Shown in pieces: positions 20,971 through 31,820 of a stretch of DNA of 64,000 bases. This stretch comes from Pseudomonadota bacterium (lineage in GTDB: Bacteria > Pseudomonadota > Alphaproteobacteria > JACQOE01), in contig JACQOE010000027.1 of NCBI GenBank assembly GCA_016202695.1, forward strand, positions 1 to 64,000, given 5' to 3'. The position numbers were made by a program, and so were the translations under genes. The notes beneath the pieces were generated by a model, which made no database searches, had not been told where the DNA came from, and saw nothing but the letters and a program-made list of their open reading frames with translations. Position 1 is the first letter of the stretch, and each line of letters opens with the position of its first letter.

Positions 20971-21968
20971 GCGCGGGCCCGGCGCCGCGCGTCCTCGCGC
21001 CCGACGCGGCTGCGATCGCCGAGGCGGCGCGAGTGTTGCGCGCCGGCGGCCTGGTCGCCTTCCCGACCGAGACCGTCTACGGCCTGGGCGCCGATGCGCT
21101 CAACGACCGGGCGGTCGCCCGCATCTTCGAGGCCAAGGGGCGGCCCCGCTTCAACCCGCTCATCGTCCACTTCCCGGCGGCCGAGGACGCGCGCCACTGC
21201 GTGGTGTTCGATGCCCGGGCCGAGAGGCTGGCGGCCGCCTTCTGGCCGGGGCCGCTGAGCCTGGTCCTTCCCCGCCGGTCCGGCTCAGCGGTGTCGCTCC
21301 TCGCCAGCGCCGGCCTCGAGACGCTGGCGGTGCGCGTGCCGCGGAACGACGTGGCTCTCAAACTGATCGCGGCGCTCGAGCGGCCGGTGGCGGCGCCCAG
21401 CGCCAACCGCTCGGGCGAGGTGAGCGCGACCGCCGCCGCCCACGTCGCCCAGTCGCTGGGGGCGCGGGTGGACCTGATCCTCGACGGCGGTCCCTCGCCG
21501 GTCGGGCTCGAATCGAGCATCGTCGATCTCACCGGCGAGAGGGCGGTGCTGCTTCGTCCCGGAGGCGTCACCCGCGAGGCGATGGAGGCGGTGGTCGGCC
21601 CGCTCGCCCTCGGCGGGGCGGGCCGCCCGGGGGCGCCCCGCGCCCCGGGCCAGCTCGCCAGCCACTACGCGCCGCGCCTTCCCGTGCGGCTGAACGCGCA
21701 AAGCGTCCGCCCCGGCGAGGCGCTGCTCGCCTTCGGGCCCGATCCGCCGGTGGGGGCGGTCGAGACCCTGAACCTCAGTCCGACCGGCGACCTGGTCGAG
21801 GCGGCGGCGAACCTGTTCGCCATGCTCCGCGCGCTCGATCGGCCGGGGCGGACCGGGATCGCCGCCATGCCGGTGCCCGGGCACGGGCTCGGCCTCGCGG
21901 TCAACGACCGGCTCCGGCGCGCGGCCGCGCCCAGGGAGCCCCTTGCCGAGGACCTGCCCAGCGGCTAA
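20967..21968 (+). CDS. tsaC: L-threonylcarbamoyladenylate synthase (Sua5/YrdC/YwlC)
   Basis: LRAGGLVAFPTETVYGLGADAL, KGRPRFNPLIVHF, SANRSGEVSATAAAHV; C-terminal Sua5 domain; GTG start overlapping cysQ stop. Confidence 0.94.
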
Positions 21969-21999
21969 CAGAACCGAGCCGTCCCTGCCGCGAGCGCCG

Positions 22000-23433
22000 A
22001 TGCCTGCCGCCCCCGAACGCGCCGTCCCCGAACGCCTGATCGCCGCGCTCCGCGAGGCGCTGGGCCCGGCCGGGGTGATCGAGGACGCCGCCAGCATCGC
22101 TCCCTACATGCGGGACGCGCGGGGGCTGTTCACCGGGCGAAGCCCCGTCGTGGTCCGTCCCGGCTCCACCGCCGAGGCGGCGGCGGCGGTGCGGCTCTGC
22201 GCCGAGGCGCGTGTGCCGATGGTGCCGCAGGGAGGGAACACCGGGCTCGTCGGCGGCTCGGTCCCGGACGAGTCGGGGGGGCAGGTGCTGATCTCGCTCT
22301 CGCGCCTCAATCGCGTCCGCGCCATCGACCCGGTGAATCTCACACTCACCGCCGAGGCGGGCTGCGTGCTCGCCCAGGTGCGGAGCGCGGCGGCCGAGGC
22401 CGGGCGCTTCTTCGCCCTGAGCCTCGCCTCGGAGGGGACCGCCCAGATTGGCGGCAACCTCTCGACCAACGCCGGCGGCAACACCACGGTGCGCTACGGC
22501 AACGCCCGCGAGCAGGTGCTGGGGCTCGAGGTGGTGCTTCCCGACGGGCGCGTCTGGGACGGGCTCAGGGCCCTGCGCAAGGACAACACCGGCTACGACC
22601 TCAAGCATCTCTTCATCGGCGCGGAAGGGACGCTGGGCATCATCACCGCCGCCGTGCTCAGGCTCTACCCGGCGGCGCGCGACACGGCAGTGGCGATGGC
22701 GGCGGTGCGCGATCCGCGCGCCGCGGTCGCGCTCTTGGCCGAGCTTCAGGCCGAGCACGCGGAGGTGGTGACCTCGTTCGAGTACCTGCCGCGGATTGGC
22801 GTCGAGTTCGTGCTCCGCCACGCGCCCGCGAGCCGCGATCCCTTCGCCCGGGCGTACCGGCACTACGCGCTGATCGAGCTCTCCTCCTCGCGGCCGGGGG
22901 CGGCGCTGCGCGGGGCGCTGGAGCAGGCACTCGCCCGCGGGCTCGAGCGGGGCCAGGTGCTCGACGCAGTGATCGCCGGGAGCGAGGCCCAGGCGCAGGC
23001 GCTCTGGCGGCTGCGCGAGGAGATGTCCGACGCGCAGAAGCCGGAAGGGGGGAGCATCAAGAACGACGTTTCGGTGCCGGTCTCGCGCGTCGCCGAGTTC
23101 CTGGAGACGGCCACCGAGCGCGTCGAGCGCGAGCTTCCCGGCATCCGCGTGGTCGCCTTCGGGCACCTGGGCGACGGCAACATCCACTTCAACCTGAGCC
23201 AGCCCGAAGGCGCCGACCGCGAGACCTTCCTCGCCCGCTGGGATCACTTCGCCGACATGGTCAACGACATCGTCGCCGGGTTCGGCGGCAGCTTCTCGGC
23301 CGAGCACGGCATCGGCCGGCTGAAGCGCGAGGTGCTCGCCCGCTACCGCAGCCCGGTCGAACTCGACCTGATGCGCCGCATCAAGGCCGCGATCGACCCC
23401 CACAACCTGATGAACCCCGGCAAGATCCTCTGA
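22000..23433 (+). CDS. FAD-binding oxidase (D-2-hydroxyacid/D-lactate dehydrogenase-like, GlcD family)
   Basis: MVPQGGNTGLVGGSVPDESGGQVLISLSRLNRV, SLASEGTAQIGGNLSTNAGGNTTVRYGNARE, FGHLGDGNIHFNLSQP, SAEHGIGRLKR. Confidence 0.93.
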   Translation: MPAAPERAVPERLIAALREALGPAGVIEDAASIAPYMRDARGLFTGRSPVVVRPGSTAEAAAAVRLCAEARVPMVPQGGNTGLVGGSVPDESGGQVLISLSRLNRVRAIDPVNLTLTAEAGCVLAQVRSAAAEAGRFFALSLASEGTAQIGGNLSTNAGGNTTVRYGNAREQVLGLEVVLPDGRVWDGLRALRKDNTGYDLKHLFIGAEGTLGIITAAVLRLYPAARDTAVAMAAVRDPRAAVALLAELQAEHAEVVTSFEYLPRIGVEFVLRHAPASRDPFARAYRHYALIELSSSRPGAALRGALEQALARGLERGQVLDAVIAGSEAQAQALWRLREEMSDAQKPEGGSIKNDVSVPVSRVAEFLETATERVERELPGIRVVAFGHLGDGNIHFNLSQPEGADRETFLARWDHFADMVNDIVAGFGGSFSAEHGIGRLKREVLARYRSPVELDLMRRIKAAIDPHNLMNPGKIL

Positions 23434-23503
23434 GCGCGAGGCCGCGCCCGAGGCGGGCGAATTCACTCTCCCCCACGGCGCGAGCCGACTATAATCCCGG
23501 CCG

Positions 23504-24628
23504 ATGAGGAGGGTCACGCTCTACATCCTGAAGCAGATCGGCATCGGGACGTTCCTGGTCACGGCCGGCCTCGCCTGCCTGATCTGGCTCACCCAGTCGC
23601 TACGCTTCGTCGAGCTGATCGTGAACCGGGGGCTGTCGCTCTCGGTGTTCCTCAACCTCACCATCCTGCTCTTGCCCAACTTCCTGGTGATCGTGCTGCC
23701 GATCGCGCTCTTCTCGGTGGTGCTGTTCACCTACAACCGGCTCAAGGCCGACCGGGAGCTCGTGGTCCTGATGGCCGCGGGCTGGACGCGCAATACCATC
23801 GCCCGGCCGGCGATCGCGCTCGCCGGGCTGATGACCGCGTTCAGCTACCTGCTGCAGCTGTGGCTGGTCCCGGAATCGTTTCGCGCCTTCCGCGAGCTTC
23901 AATTCACCATCCGCCACAAATACGCGTCGATCCTGCTGCAGGAAGGTGTGTTCAACCAGGTCACGAACGGCCTCATGGTCTATGTCCGCGAGCGGGCATC
24001 GAACGGCGAGCTGGTCGGCATCGTCGTGCACGACTCGCGCAATCGCGGTCATCCCGTGACGATGATGGCCGAACGGGGATCGCTGGTGCTGGCGGCGGAC
24101 GGGCCGCGCGTGGTGATGGTCAACGGCAACCGCCAGGAGGCGGAACCGGACACCGGGCGCCTCAAGGTGCTCTACTTCGAGCGCAACACGATCGACCTCA
24201 ACGTCGTCGGCGAGGACACGGGGCCGCGCTACCGTGAGCCCAGAGAGCGCCCCCTCGGCGAATTGCTGAGCGTCACCCGCAAGGAGGTGGGCGACCAGGA
24301 CTTCGGCCGCTTCCGGGCCGAGGCGCACCAGCGCCTGGCGACCCCGTTCCTCAATCTCGGCTTCGTCCTCGTCGGCCTGGCGATCCTGCTGGCGGGTGGC
24401 TTCGGGCGCTCGCCGCAGGCGCCGCGGGTGATCGTCGCCGTGCTGGCGGTGATCGCGCTGCAGGCGGGGATGCTCGGCGTCATCAACCTCGCCGCCAAGC
24501 AGCTGGACCTCGTGCCGTTGATCTACGTCCACGCCCTGGCGCCGGTGATAGTCGGCTACTACGCGCTGCGCCAGGCGCCGGAGGGGCGCTCGCCGGTCCT
24601 CGCCGGCCCGCGCCGGGCGGTCTCCTAG
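23504..24628 (+). CDS. lptF: LPS export ABC transporter permease LptF
   Basis: YILKQIGIGTFLVTAGLACLIWLTQSLRFVELIVNRGLSL...; followed by lptG, lptD. Confidence 0.94.
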   Translation: MRRVTLYILKQIGIGTFLVTAGLACLIWLTQSLRFVELIVNRGLSLSVFLNLTILLLPNFLVIVLPIALFSVVLFTYNRLKADRELVVLMAAGWTRNTIARPAIALAGLMTAFSYLLQLWLVPESFRAFRELQFTIRHKYASILLQEGVFNQVTNGLMVYVRERASNGELVGIVVHDSRNRGHPVTMMAERGSLVLAADGPRVVMVNGNRQEAEPDTGRLKVLYFERNTIDLNVVGEDTGPRYREPRERPLGELLSVTRKEVGDQDFGRFRAEAHQRLATPFLNLGFVLVGLAILLAGGFGRSPQAPRVIVAVLAVIALQAGMLGVINLAAKQLDLVPLIYVHALAPVIVGYYALRQAPEGRSPVLAGPRRAVS

Positions 24629-24667
24629 GAAAGCGGGCCGCAGGGGGGAGGGGGGCCGCGCCGGGCG

Positions 24668-25768
24668 ATGCGACTGTCGTCGGTACTTTCCGTCTACATC
24701 GGCCGCAACTTCCTCGGCGCCTGGGGCGCGGCGATGGCCGCGCTCGCCGGGCTGATCCTGCTCTTCGATCTCGCCGAGCTCCTGCGCCGCGCCTCGGCCA
24801 AGCCCGAGACCACCTTCGGCCTGGTCGTGCAGATGTCCCTCCTCCGGCTTCCCTACATGGCGGAGGAGGTGGTCCCCTTCGCCGTTCTCTTCGGCGGGAT
24901 GTTCGCGTTCTGGCGGCTGACGCGCTCGAGCGAGCTGGTGGTGGCGCGGGCGGCGGGCGTGTCGGTCTGGCAGTTCCTGCTGCCGGTCCTGCTGCTCTCG
25001 CTGCTGATCGGCGCGGTCATGATCGGCGCCTTCAACCCGCTCGCCTCGACGCTGCTGTCGCGCTACGAGCAGCTCGAGGCGCGATACTTCCGGGGCGAGG
25101 TGAGCCTGATGTCGCTCTCCCCGCACGGCCTGTGGCTGCGCCAGCCGACCAGCGGCGGCGCCGCCTTCGTCCACGCCGAGCGCGTCAGCCGCGAGAATGA
25201 CACGATCCGACTCGCCGACGTCTCCGTTTTCCGCCTGCAGGAGCCCGATCGCTTCGTCGACCGGCTGGAGGCCAAGGCGGCCGTGCTCGACGAGGGCTTC
25301 TGGAATCTCGATCGCGTGTGGATCATGCGTCCGGGACGAGCGCCCGAGCGGGTCGAGCGGTTCCGGCTCGACACCGACCTCACCGTCGCCAAGGTCCAGG
25401 ACAGCTTCGCCTCTCCGGGCACGCTCTCGTTCTGGAATCTGCCCGGGTTCATCGAGGTGCTCGAGCAGGCCGGCTTCTCCGCCATCCGCCACCGGCTCTA
25501 CTGGCACACCATGCTTTCCACCCCCCTCATCCTGTGCGCCATGGTGCTGCTTGCCGCCGGCTTCTCCCTCCGCCCCGCCCGCCGCTCGGGGACACTGTTC
25601 GCCCTCGTCGCCGGCACGTTGACCGGCTTCGTCTTCTACGTCTTCGAGCGGGTGGTCGCCGAGCTCGGCCAGTCGGCGGCGCTGCCGGTGGTGATGGCGG
25701 CCTGGACCCCGGCCTCGGTCGGTCTGTTGCTGGGCGTGGCCCTCCTCCTCCACCTCGAGGATGGATGA
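24668..25768 (+). CDS. lptG: LPS export ABC transporter permease LptG
   Basis: YIGRNFLGAWGAAMAALAGLILLFDLAELLRRA; YjgP/YjgQ-family architecture. Confidence 0.94.
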   Translation: MRLSSVLSVYIGRNFLGAWGAAMAALAGLILLFDLAELLRRASAKPETTFGLVVQMSLLRLPYMAEEVVPFAVLFGGMFAFWRLTRSSELVVARAAGVSVWQFLLPVLLLSLLIGAVMIGAFNPLASTLLSRYEQLEARYFRGEVSLMSLSPHGLWLRQPTSGGAAFVHAERVSRENDTIRLADVSVFRLQEPDRFVDRLEAKAAVLDEGFWNLDRVWIMRPGRAPERVERFRLDTDLTVAKVQDSFASPGTLSFWNLPGFIEVLEQAGFSAIRHRLYWHTMLSTPLILCAMVLLAAGFSLRPARRSGTLFALVAGTLTGFVFYVFERVVAELGQSAALPVVMAAWTPASVGLLLGVALLLHLEDG

Positions 25769-27926
25769 GGCGATGGCGCGGCGGCCGAAGACGCTGCTGG
25801 CGGCGCGGTTCGCGGCCGCGTTGCTCTTTGCCTCCGCGCCCGCTCTCGGCGCGCCGGTCCCTCTGTCCTCCGGCGCCCCGGTGCTGCTCAGCGCCGACGA
25901 GGTGACCTACGACCAGACCCACGACGTGGTGACCGCGCGTGGCAAGGTCGAGATCGCGCAGGGCGAGCGCGTGCTGCTCGCCGACGTCATCAGCTACAAC
26001 CGGCGCGCCAATTCGGTCACCGCCTCGGGCAACGTGAGCCTGATGGAGCCGAACGGCGACGTCGTCTTCGCCGACCACGTCGAGCTCACCGACGACCTGC
26101 GCGACGGGGCGATCGAGAGCATCCGCATCCTGCTTTCCAACAACGCCCGCATCGCCGCCAACTCCGGGCGCCGATCGGGCGGGACGCGGACCGAGATGAG
26201 CCGGGCCGTCTACTCGCCCTGCGACGTCTGCAAGGAGGATCCGTCGCGACCACCCTTCTGGCAGATCAAGGCGGTGCGCGTGGTCCACGACCAGACCCGC
26301 CAGACCGTGGAGTACTACGATGCGGTCCTCGAGATGGCAGGCGTGCCGGTCGCCTACGTCCCCTACTTCTCCCACTACGATCCCACGGTGAAGCGCCGCA
26401 GCGGCTTCCTCGCGCCCGTGTTCGGCTCCTCCTCGGACCTCGGCCTAAGGCTCGAAACGCCCTACTTCTGGGCCATCTCGCCGAGCCGCGACGCGACCTT
26501 GCGGCCCATCCTCACCGGCAAGGAGGGGCTGGTGATGGCGGGCGAGTACCGCGAGCGGTTCGGTTACGGCGAGCTCAAGCTCGACGGCAGCCTGACGCGG
26601 GACTCGCACAACGACGACCGCGGCCACATCTTCGGTCGCGGCGTCTTCAACCTCGACGACACTTGGCGCTGGGGCTTCGACGCGGAGCGGACGACGGACG
26701 ATACCTACCTGCGCCGCTACAACCTGTCCTCGAAACGCACCCTGACCTCCGGCACCTACATCGAGGGATTCCGCGGCAGCAACTACGCACTTGCCGACGC
26801 CTACCTGTTCCAGGGCCTGCGCGAAACCGACCGCCCGGGCCAGACGCCGGTGGTGCTGCCGCGGCTGCGCTACGAGCGCATCGGCGAGCCCGGCGCCTAC
26901 GGGCAGCGCACCAGCTTCAACTTCGATTCTTACGTCATCACCCGGACCGACGGAACCGACACGCGCCGACTCGGGCTCGATGGCGGATGGCAACTTCCCT
27001 ACACCTCCCCACGGGGCGACGTCTACGTCTTGAGCGCCAACGTCCAGGCCGCCGGCTACCACTTCAACCAGCTTCCCGATCCGAGCACGCCCAGCGAGCG
27101 CACGCGCTCGGGATTCGAGGGCCGGCTCTTCCCGCAGCTCGCGCTCGACTGGCGCTACCCCTTCGTGCGCGAGGCCGGGGTCACCAGCCAGGTGATCTCG
27201 CCGCTCGTCTCGGTGGTCGCCGCCCCCAACGGCGGCAACGCGCCCCTGATCCCCAACGAGGACAGCCTCGACTTCGAGTTCACCGACGCCAACCTCTTCA
27301 GCCGAAACCGGTTCGCCGGCCGCGACCGCGTGGAGGGCGGGCCGCGCCTCAATTACGGCTTCCTGGGCGGAGTTTACGGGCTGGGCGGCGGTAGCGCCGG
27401 CGCCCTCGTCGGCCAGAGCCTGCGGGCGCGCTCCGACGACACCTTCGCCCAGGACTCGGGCCTCGAGGATCGCGTCTCCGACGTGGTCGGCCGGGTCTTC
27501 ATATCGCCGCTCAAGTTCCTAGATCTGAACTACCGGTTCCGGCTCGACAAGAACAACCTCGAGGCCCGGTTCAACGAGGTTGGGTTGCGGGCGGGCCCCC
27601 CCGCCCTCAACCTGAAGCTTGACTACATCTTCACCGACCGCAGCGAGCAGCTTACCGAGTTCGAGAGCCGCGAAGAGGTTTCCGGCGCGATCGGCTCGCG
27701 GCTCACCAACGAGTGGTCGATGGCCCTGCGCGGGCGAAGGGACCTGACCGGAAAGGGCGATATGATCTCGCAGGGGCTCGAACTCACCTATGAGAACGAG
27801 TGTTTTGTGTTCAGAATGGACGCCGAGCGCTCCTTCACCTCCGACCGCGACATAACGCGCAGCGACAGGATCATGTTCCGGCTCGTGTTCAAGACCATCG
27901 GCGAATTCGAGACCTCGGCAAGATAG
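25761..27926 (+). CDS. lptD: LPS-assembly outer membrane protein LptD
   Basis: LLSADEVTYDQTHDVVTARGKVEI (OstA-like), SPCDVCKEDPSRPPFWQIKA, C-terminal beta-barrel strands. Confidence 0.94.
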   Translation: MDEAMARRPKTLLAARFAAALLFASAPALGAPVPLSSGAPVLLSADEVTYDQTHDVVTARGKVEIAQGERVLLADVISYNRRANSVTASGNVSLMEPNGDVVFADHVELTDDLRDGAIESIRILLSNNARIAANSGRRSGGTRTEMSRAVYSPCDVCKEDPSRPPFWQIKAVRVVHDQTRQTVEYYDAVLEMAGVPVAYVPYFSHYDPTVKRRSGFLAPVFGSSSDLGLRLETPYFWAISPSRDATLRPILTGKEGLVMAGEYRERFGYGELKLDGSLTRDSHNDDRGHIFGRGVFNLDDTWRWGFDAERTTDDTYLRRYNLSSKRTLTSGTYIEGFRGSNYALADAYLFQGLRETDRPGQTPVVLPRLRYERIGEPGAYGQRTSFNFDSYVITRTDGTDTRRLGLDGGWQLPYTSPRGDVYVLSANVQAAGYHFNQLPDPSTPSERTRSGFEGRLFPQLALDWRYPFVREAGVTSQVISPLVSVVAAPNGGNAPLIPNEDSLDFEFTDANLFSRNRFAGRDRVEGGPRLNYGFLGGVYGLGGGSAGALVGQSLRARSDDTFAQDSGLEDRVSDVVGRVFISPLKFLDLNYRFRLDKNNLEARFNEVGLRAGPPALNLKLDYIFTDRSEQLTEFESREEVSGAIGSRLTNEWSMALRGRRDLTGKGDMISQGLELTYENECFVFRMDAERSFTSDRDITRSDRIMFRLVFKTIGEFETSAR

Positions 27927-27937
27927 CAGGTCCGCCC

Positions 27938-29209
27938 ATGCCGCTCCGCCGATTGCTCCTCCTCGGGCTCCTCGCCCTCGCCTGGCCGCTCCCCGGATCG
28001 TGGGGCGAGGGCCGGGCGCAGGAGGTCCAGCGTATCGCCGCGATCGTCAACGACGACGTGATAACCGTCCACGACCTCTCGGCCCGAATCGACCTCACCA
28101 TCCTGTCCTCGAACCTCGCCGACAGCCGCGACGTGCGCCAGCGCCTCGCCCCGCGCGTGCTCAACGCCCTCATCGAGGAGCGCCTGCAGATGCAGGAGGC
28201 GCGACGCCTGACCGTCGTCGTCATCGACTCCGAGATTCAAACGGCGATCAGGCGGATCGAGCAGGCCAACAACCTCCCCCCCGGCCGGCTGATGGTGATG
28301 CTGCAGCGCGCCGGAATCGACCAGAAGGCGCTGATCGATCAGCTGCGCGCCGGGATCGCCTGGAACAAGGTGGTGGACAAGCAGGTCCGCCCCAAGGTCC
28401 AGATCGGGTCCGACGAGGTCGACGAGGTGCTCAACCGGATCAAGGGCAAGGCGGGTCGGCAGGAGTACCTCGTCGCCGAGATTCTTCTCGCCGTCGACTC
28501 GCCGGGACAGGAGGACGAGGTCGTCCAGCTCGCCCAGCGCCTGATCGATCATCTGCGGGGCGGCGCCAGCTTCAGCGCCCTCGCTCAGCAGTTCTCGCAG
28601 GGCGTCACCGCGTCGGTGGGCGGCGACCTGGGATGGGTCCAGAAAGGGCAGCTTTCGGAGCGCCTGGACGCCGCCCTCGACCGGCTGCAGGAGGGGCAGA
28701 TCTCGCCCCCCGTTCGCGACCTGGGCGGCGTCCACATCCTCTATCTGCGTGACAAGCGCCAAGTGCGCGCGGCGGGCGAGACCGAGGCCGTGCTCGACAT
28801 CCGGCAGGTCGTCCTGCCCTTCCCCCGCAATGCCGACCGGGCGACGATCCAGAGCCGGCTCGCCATCGCCCGCCAGGCCCGCCAGACGGCCAAGAGTTGC
28901 GCCGACATGGAGCGCCTCGCCGGCGAGCTGAACTCGCCGCCCCCGCACCTCCTCGAAGGCATCCGTCTCGCCGACCTGCCGCCCCAGATCCGCGAGGTCG
29001 TCGGCCCGCTCGCGATCGGCGCGCCGAGCCCGCCGATCCAGGCCGACGACGCCGTCCTCCTGATGATGGTGTGCGCTCGCAGCGAGCGGGACGCGCTGCC
29101 CGGGCGCCCCGACGTCCTTCGCAGCCTCGAGCGTGACCAGATCGAGCTGAGGGCGCGCCGCTATCTCCGCGACCTCAACCGGGCGGCCTACATCGACATC
29201 CGGGTCTAG
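27938..29209 (+). CDS. surA: SurA-like periplasmic peptidylprolyl isomerase
   Basis: Signal peptide; [62 protein letters not shown] parvulin domain. Confidence 0.91.
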   Translation: MPLRRLLLLGLLALAWPLPGSWGEGRAQEVQRIAAIVNDDVITVHDLSARIDLTILSSNLADSRDVRQRLAPRVLNALIEERLQMQEARRLTVVVIDSEIQTAIRRIEQANNLPPGRLMVMLQRAGIDQKALIDQLRAGIAWNKVVDKQVRPKVQIGSDEVDEVLNRIKGKAGRQEYLVAEILLAVDSPGQEDEVVQLAQRLIDHLRGGASFSALAQQFSQGVTASVGGDLGWVQKGQLSERLDAALDRLQEGQISPPVRDLGGVHILYLRDKRQVRAAGETEAVLDIRQVVLPFPRNADRATIQSRLAIARQARQTAKSCADMERLAGELNSPPPHLLEGIRLADLPPQIREVVGPLAIGAPSPPIQADDAVLLMMVCARSERDALPGRPDVLRSLERDQIELRARRYLRDLNRAAYIDIRV

Positions 29210-29219
29210 GGCGAGCGCC

Positions 29220-30254
29220 GTGGCCAAGCCCCCCTCCCTCGCACCGCTTGCGCTCAGCATGGGCGAACCCGCGGGCATCGGCGGCGAGATCGCGCTCAAG
29301 GCCTGGCTCGCGCGCGCGCGGGGGGTGGCGCCGTTCGTGGCGATCGACGATCCCGAGCGACTTTCGGCGCTGGCGCGACGCCTCGGGCTCGAGGTGCCGG
29401 TGCGCACGGTCGCGGGGCCCGAGGAGGCGGCCGGGGCCTTCGCCGAGGCGCTGCCCGTGCTCGCGCTTCCGCTCGCCCGTCCGGCGCGGCCGGGCCGGCC
29501 CGATCCGGCCAATGCCCCGGCCGTGATCGCCGCCATCGACCGCGCGGTGGCGCTGACCCTGGCCGGGCGCGCGGCCGCGGTGGTGACCAACCCGATCCAG
29601 AAGAAGACGCTGATCGAGGCCGGCTTCGCCCATCCCGGCCACACCGAGTATCTCGCCGAGCTCGCCAAGGCTGCCGGCCCGCCGGTGATGATGCTGGTCG
29701 GGCCCTCGCTCAGGGTGGTCCCGGTCACGGTCCACATCCCGCTCGCCCGCGTCCTCGCCGAGCTCTCGACCGACTCGATCGTGACCAAGGGCCGGATCGC
29801 CGCCCGCGCCCTCGAGGTCGACTTCGGTATCGCCGCGCCGCGGCTCGCCGTCTCCGGGCTCAATCCCCACGCCGGCGAGGAGGGGACGATGGGGCGCGAG
29901 GAGATCGAGATGATCGCGCCCGCCATCGCCGAGCTCGCGCGACAGGGTATTCGCGCCTTCGGGCCGCTGCCGGCGGACACGCTCTTCACCGAGGCCGCAC
30001 GCCGGACCTTCGATGCCGCCCTCTGCATGTACCACGACCAGGCCCTCATTCCCCTCAAGACGCTTGACTTCGAGCGCGGCGTCAACGTCACCCTCGGGCT
30101 TCCCTTCGTCCGCACCTCGCCCGACCACGGCACCGCGCTGGACATCGCCGGCACCGGGCGGGCGAGCGCCGAGAGCCTGATCGCCGCCCTCGACCTCGCC
30201 CGCGAGATGGCGGCGCGGCGACAGGCCCGGGCGGCCCGCGCCGGCCTTGCCTGA
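29220..30254 (+). CDS. pdxA: 4-hydroxythreonine-4-phosphate dehydrogenase
   Basis: [72 protein letters not shown]. Confidence 0.95.
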   Translation: MAKPPSLAPLALSMGEPAGIGGEIALKAWLARARGVAPFVAIDDPERLSALARRLGLEVPVRTVAGPEEAAGAFAEALPVLALPLARPARPGRPDPANAPAVIAAIDRAVALTLAGRAAAVVTNPIQKKTLIEAGFAHPGHTEYLAELAKAAGPPVMMLVGPSLRVVPVTVHIPLARVLAELSTDSIVTKGRIAARALEVDFGIAAPRLAVSGLNPHAGEEGTMGREEIEMIAPAIAELARQGIRAFGPLPADTLFTEAARRTFDAALCMYHDQALIPLKTLDFERGVNVTLGLPFVRTSPDHGTALDIAGTGRASAESLIAALDLAREMAARRQARAARAGLA

Positions 30255-31131
30255 CCCCCGCCCCGAGCCGGCGCCGGCGCTTCCCCCCCTCGGCGAAGTG
30301 ATCCGCCGCCACCGCCTGAGCGCCCGCAAGGGGCTTGGCCAGAACTTCATCCTCGACCTCAACCTGACGGCACGAATCGCCCGCGCCGCCGGCCCGCTTC
30401 GGGGCCGCACCGTGATCGAGGTCGGCCCCGGCCCGGGAGGGCTCACCCGCGCCCTCCTCGCCGCCGGGGCCGAGCGGCTGATCGCGATCGAGCGCGACCG
30501 GCGCTGCCTCGCCGCCCTCGCCGAAGTCGCGGCCGCCTATCCCGGCCTCCTGGAGGTGATCGAGGGCGACGCGCTCAAGGTCGACGCCGGCCGGCTCGGC
30601 GAGGCCCCGCGCAAGATCGTCGCCAACCTGCCCTTCAACGTCGCCGCGCCGCTCCTCCTCGCCTGGCTCAGGGAAGCGCACGCCTTCGAGGGCCTGACGC
30701 TGATGTTCCAGCGCGAGGTCGCCGACCGGCTGGCCGCCCGGCCGGCGAGCAAGGCCTACGGCCGGCTCACGGTGATCGCCCAGTGGCGGTGCGAGGTGGC
30801 GCCCCTGTTTAACGTCCCGGCGCGGGCGTTCGTGCCCCCGCCGAAGGTGACGGCGACCGTGGTCTCGCTCGTCCCCCGCCCCGCGCCCCTCGCCCCCGCC
30901 GGCGGGCGGGCGCCCTCGTTCGCGGCGATGGAGCGGGTGTCGGCGGCCGACTTCGGCCAGCGACGCACGAAGCTGCGCGCCGCGCTCAGGTCGCGGGGCG
31001 TGAATGACGAGGCTCTCCACGCCGCGGCCGAGATCTCGCCGACGGCGCGGGCGGAGGAGATTGACGTGCTCGGATTCGCCGCCCTGGCCGCCGCCTTCGA
31101 GGCGCGATCCAGGGCGGGGGACGGGCCTTAG
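30247..31131 (+). CDS. rsmA: 16S rRNA (adenine1518-N6/adenine1519-N6)-dimethyltransferase
   Basis: [54 protein letters not shown]. Confidence 0.95.
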   Translation: MPDPRPEPAPALPPLGEVIRRHRLSARKGLGQNFILDLNLTARIARAAGPLRGRTVIEVGPGPGGLTRALLAAGAERLIAIERDRRCLAALAEVAAAYPGLLEVIEGDALKVDAGRLGEAPRKIVANLPFNVAAPLLLAWLREAHAFEGLTLMFQREVADRLAARPASKAYGRLTVIAQWRCEVAPLFNVPARAFVPPPKVTATVVSLVPRPAPLAPAGGRAPSFAAMERVSAADFGQRRTKLRAALRSRGVNDEALHAAAEISPTARAEEIDVLGFAALAAAFEARSRAGDGP

Positions 31132-31137
31132 GCTGCC

Positions 31138-31800
31138 CTAAGCCCCCCGCATGCCGGCGACGAACTCGCCGAGCCCGATCCGCCGCGTGCGGCGCAGGCG
31201 CTCGGCGGTCAGGATCGCCAGCACCTGGGCCACGCTCTCCTCGAGGTCGCTGTTGACGATGATGTAGTCGTACTCCGGATAGTGGCTCATCTCGTCGCTC
31301 GCCTTGGCCATGCGCCGCGCCACCACCTCGGCCGGGTCCTGCGCCCGCGCGAACAGCCGGCGCTCGAGCTCGGCGCGCGAGGGCGGCAGGATGAAGACGC
31401 TCACCAAGTCGGCACGCGCCTTCTCGGCGAGCTGCTGGGTGCCCTGCCAGTCGATGTCGAAGAGCACGTCGCGCCCAGCGGCGAGCTCCGCCTCCACCGC
31501 CTCGCGCGGGGTGCCGTAGCGGTGGCCGAACACCCTGGCGTGCTCGAGGAAGTCGCCGCCCTTCACCATGCGCCGGAACTCGTCCTCGGAGACGAAGCGG
31601 TAGTCGACTCCGTCCACCTCGCCGGGGCGAGGTGGACGGGTGGTGGCCGAGATCGAGAGCGTGATCGCGCGGTCGCGATCGAGGAGCCGGCGCGAGATCG
31701 TCGTCTTGCCCGCCCCCGAGGGCGAGGACAGCACCAGCATCAGGCCGCGCCGGCGCACGGGGGGATCCACGGTCCCGGGGCCGCTCGGTTGCTCGCTCAT
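31138..31800 (-). CDS. gmk: Guanylate kinase
   Basis: LMLVLSSPSGAGKTTISRRLLDRD, SISATTRPPRPGEVDGVDYRFVSEDEF. Confidence 0.96.
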   Translation of the reverse strand: MSEQPSGPGTVDPPVRRRGLMLVLSSPSGAGKTTISRRLLDRDRAITLSISATTRPPRPGEVDGVDYRFVSEDEFRRMVKGGDFLEHARVFGHRYGTPREAVEAELAAGRDVLFDIDWQGTQQLAEKARADLVSVFILPPSRAELERRLFARAQDPAEVVARRMAKASDEMSHYPEYDYIIVNSDLEESVAQVLAILTAERLRRTRRIGLGEFVAGMRGA

Positions 31801-31820
31801 GGGCAGCGCCCGGCTCCTTC

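Noticed and set aside
27788-30154. 788-aa minus-strand ORF
   Set aside because: Antisense to surA and pdxA; no recognisable domain, high-GC artefact.
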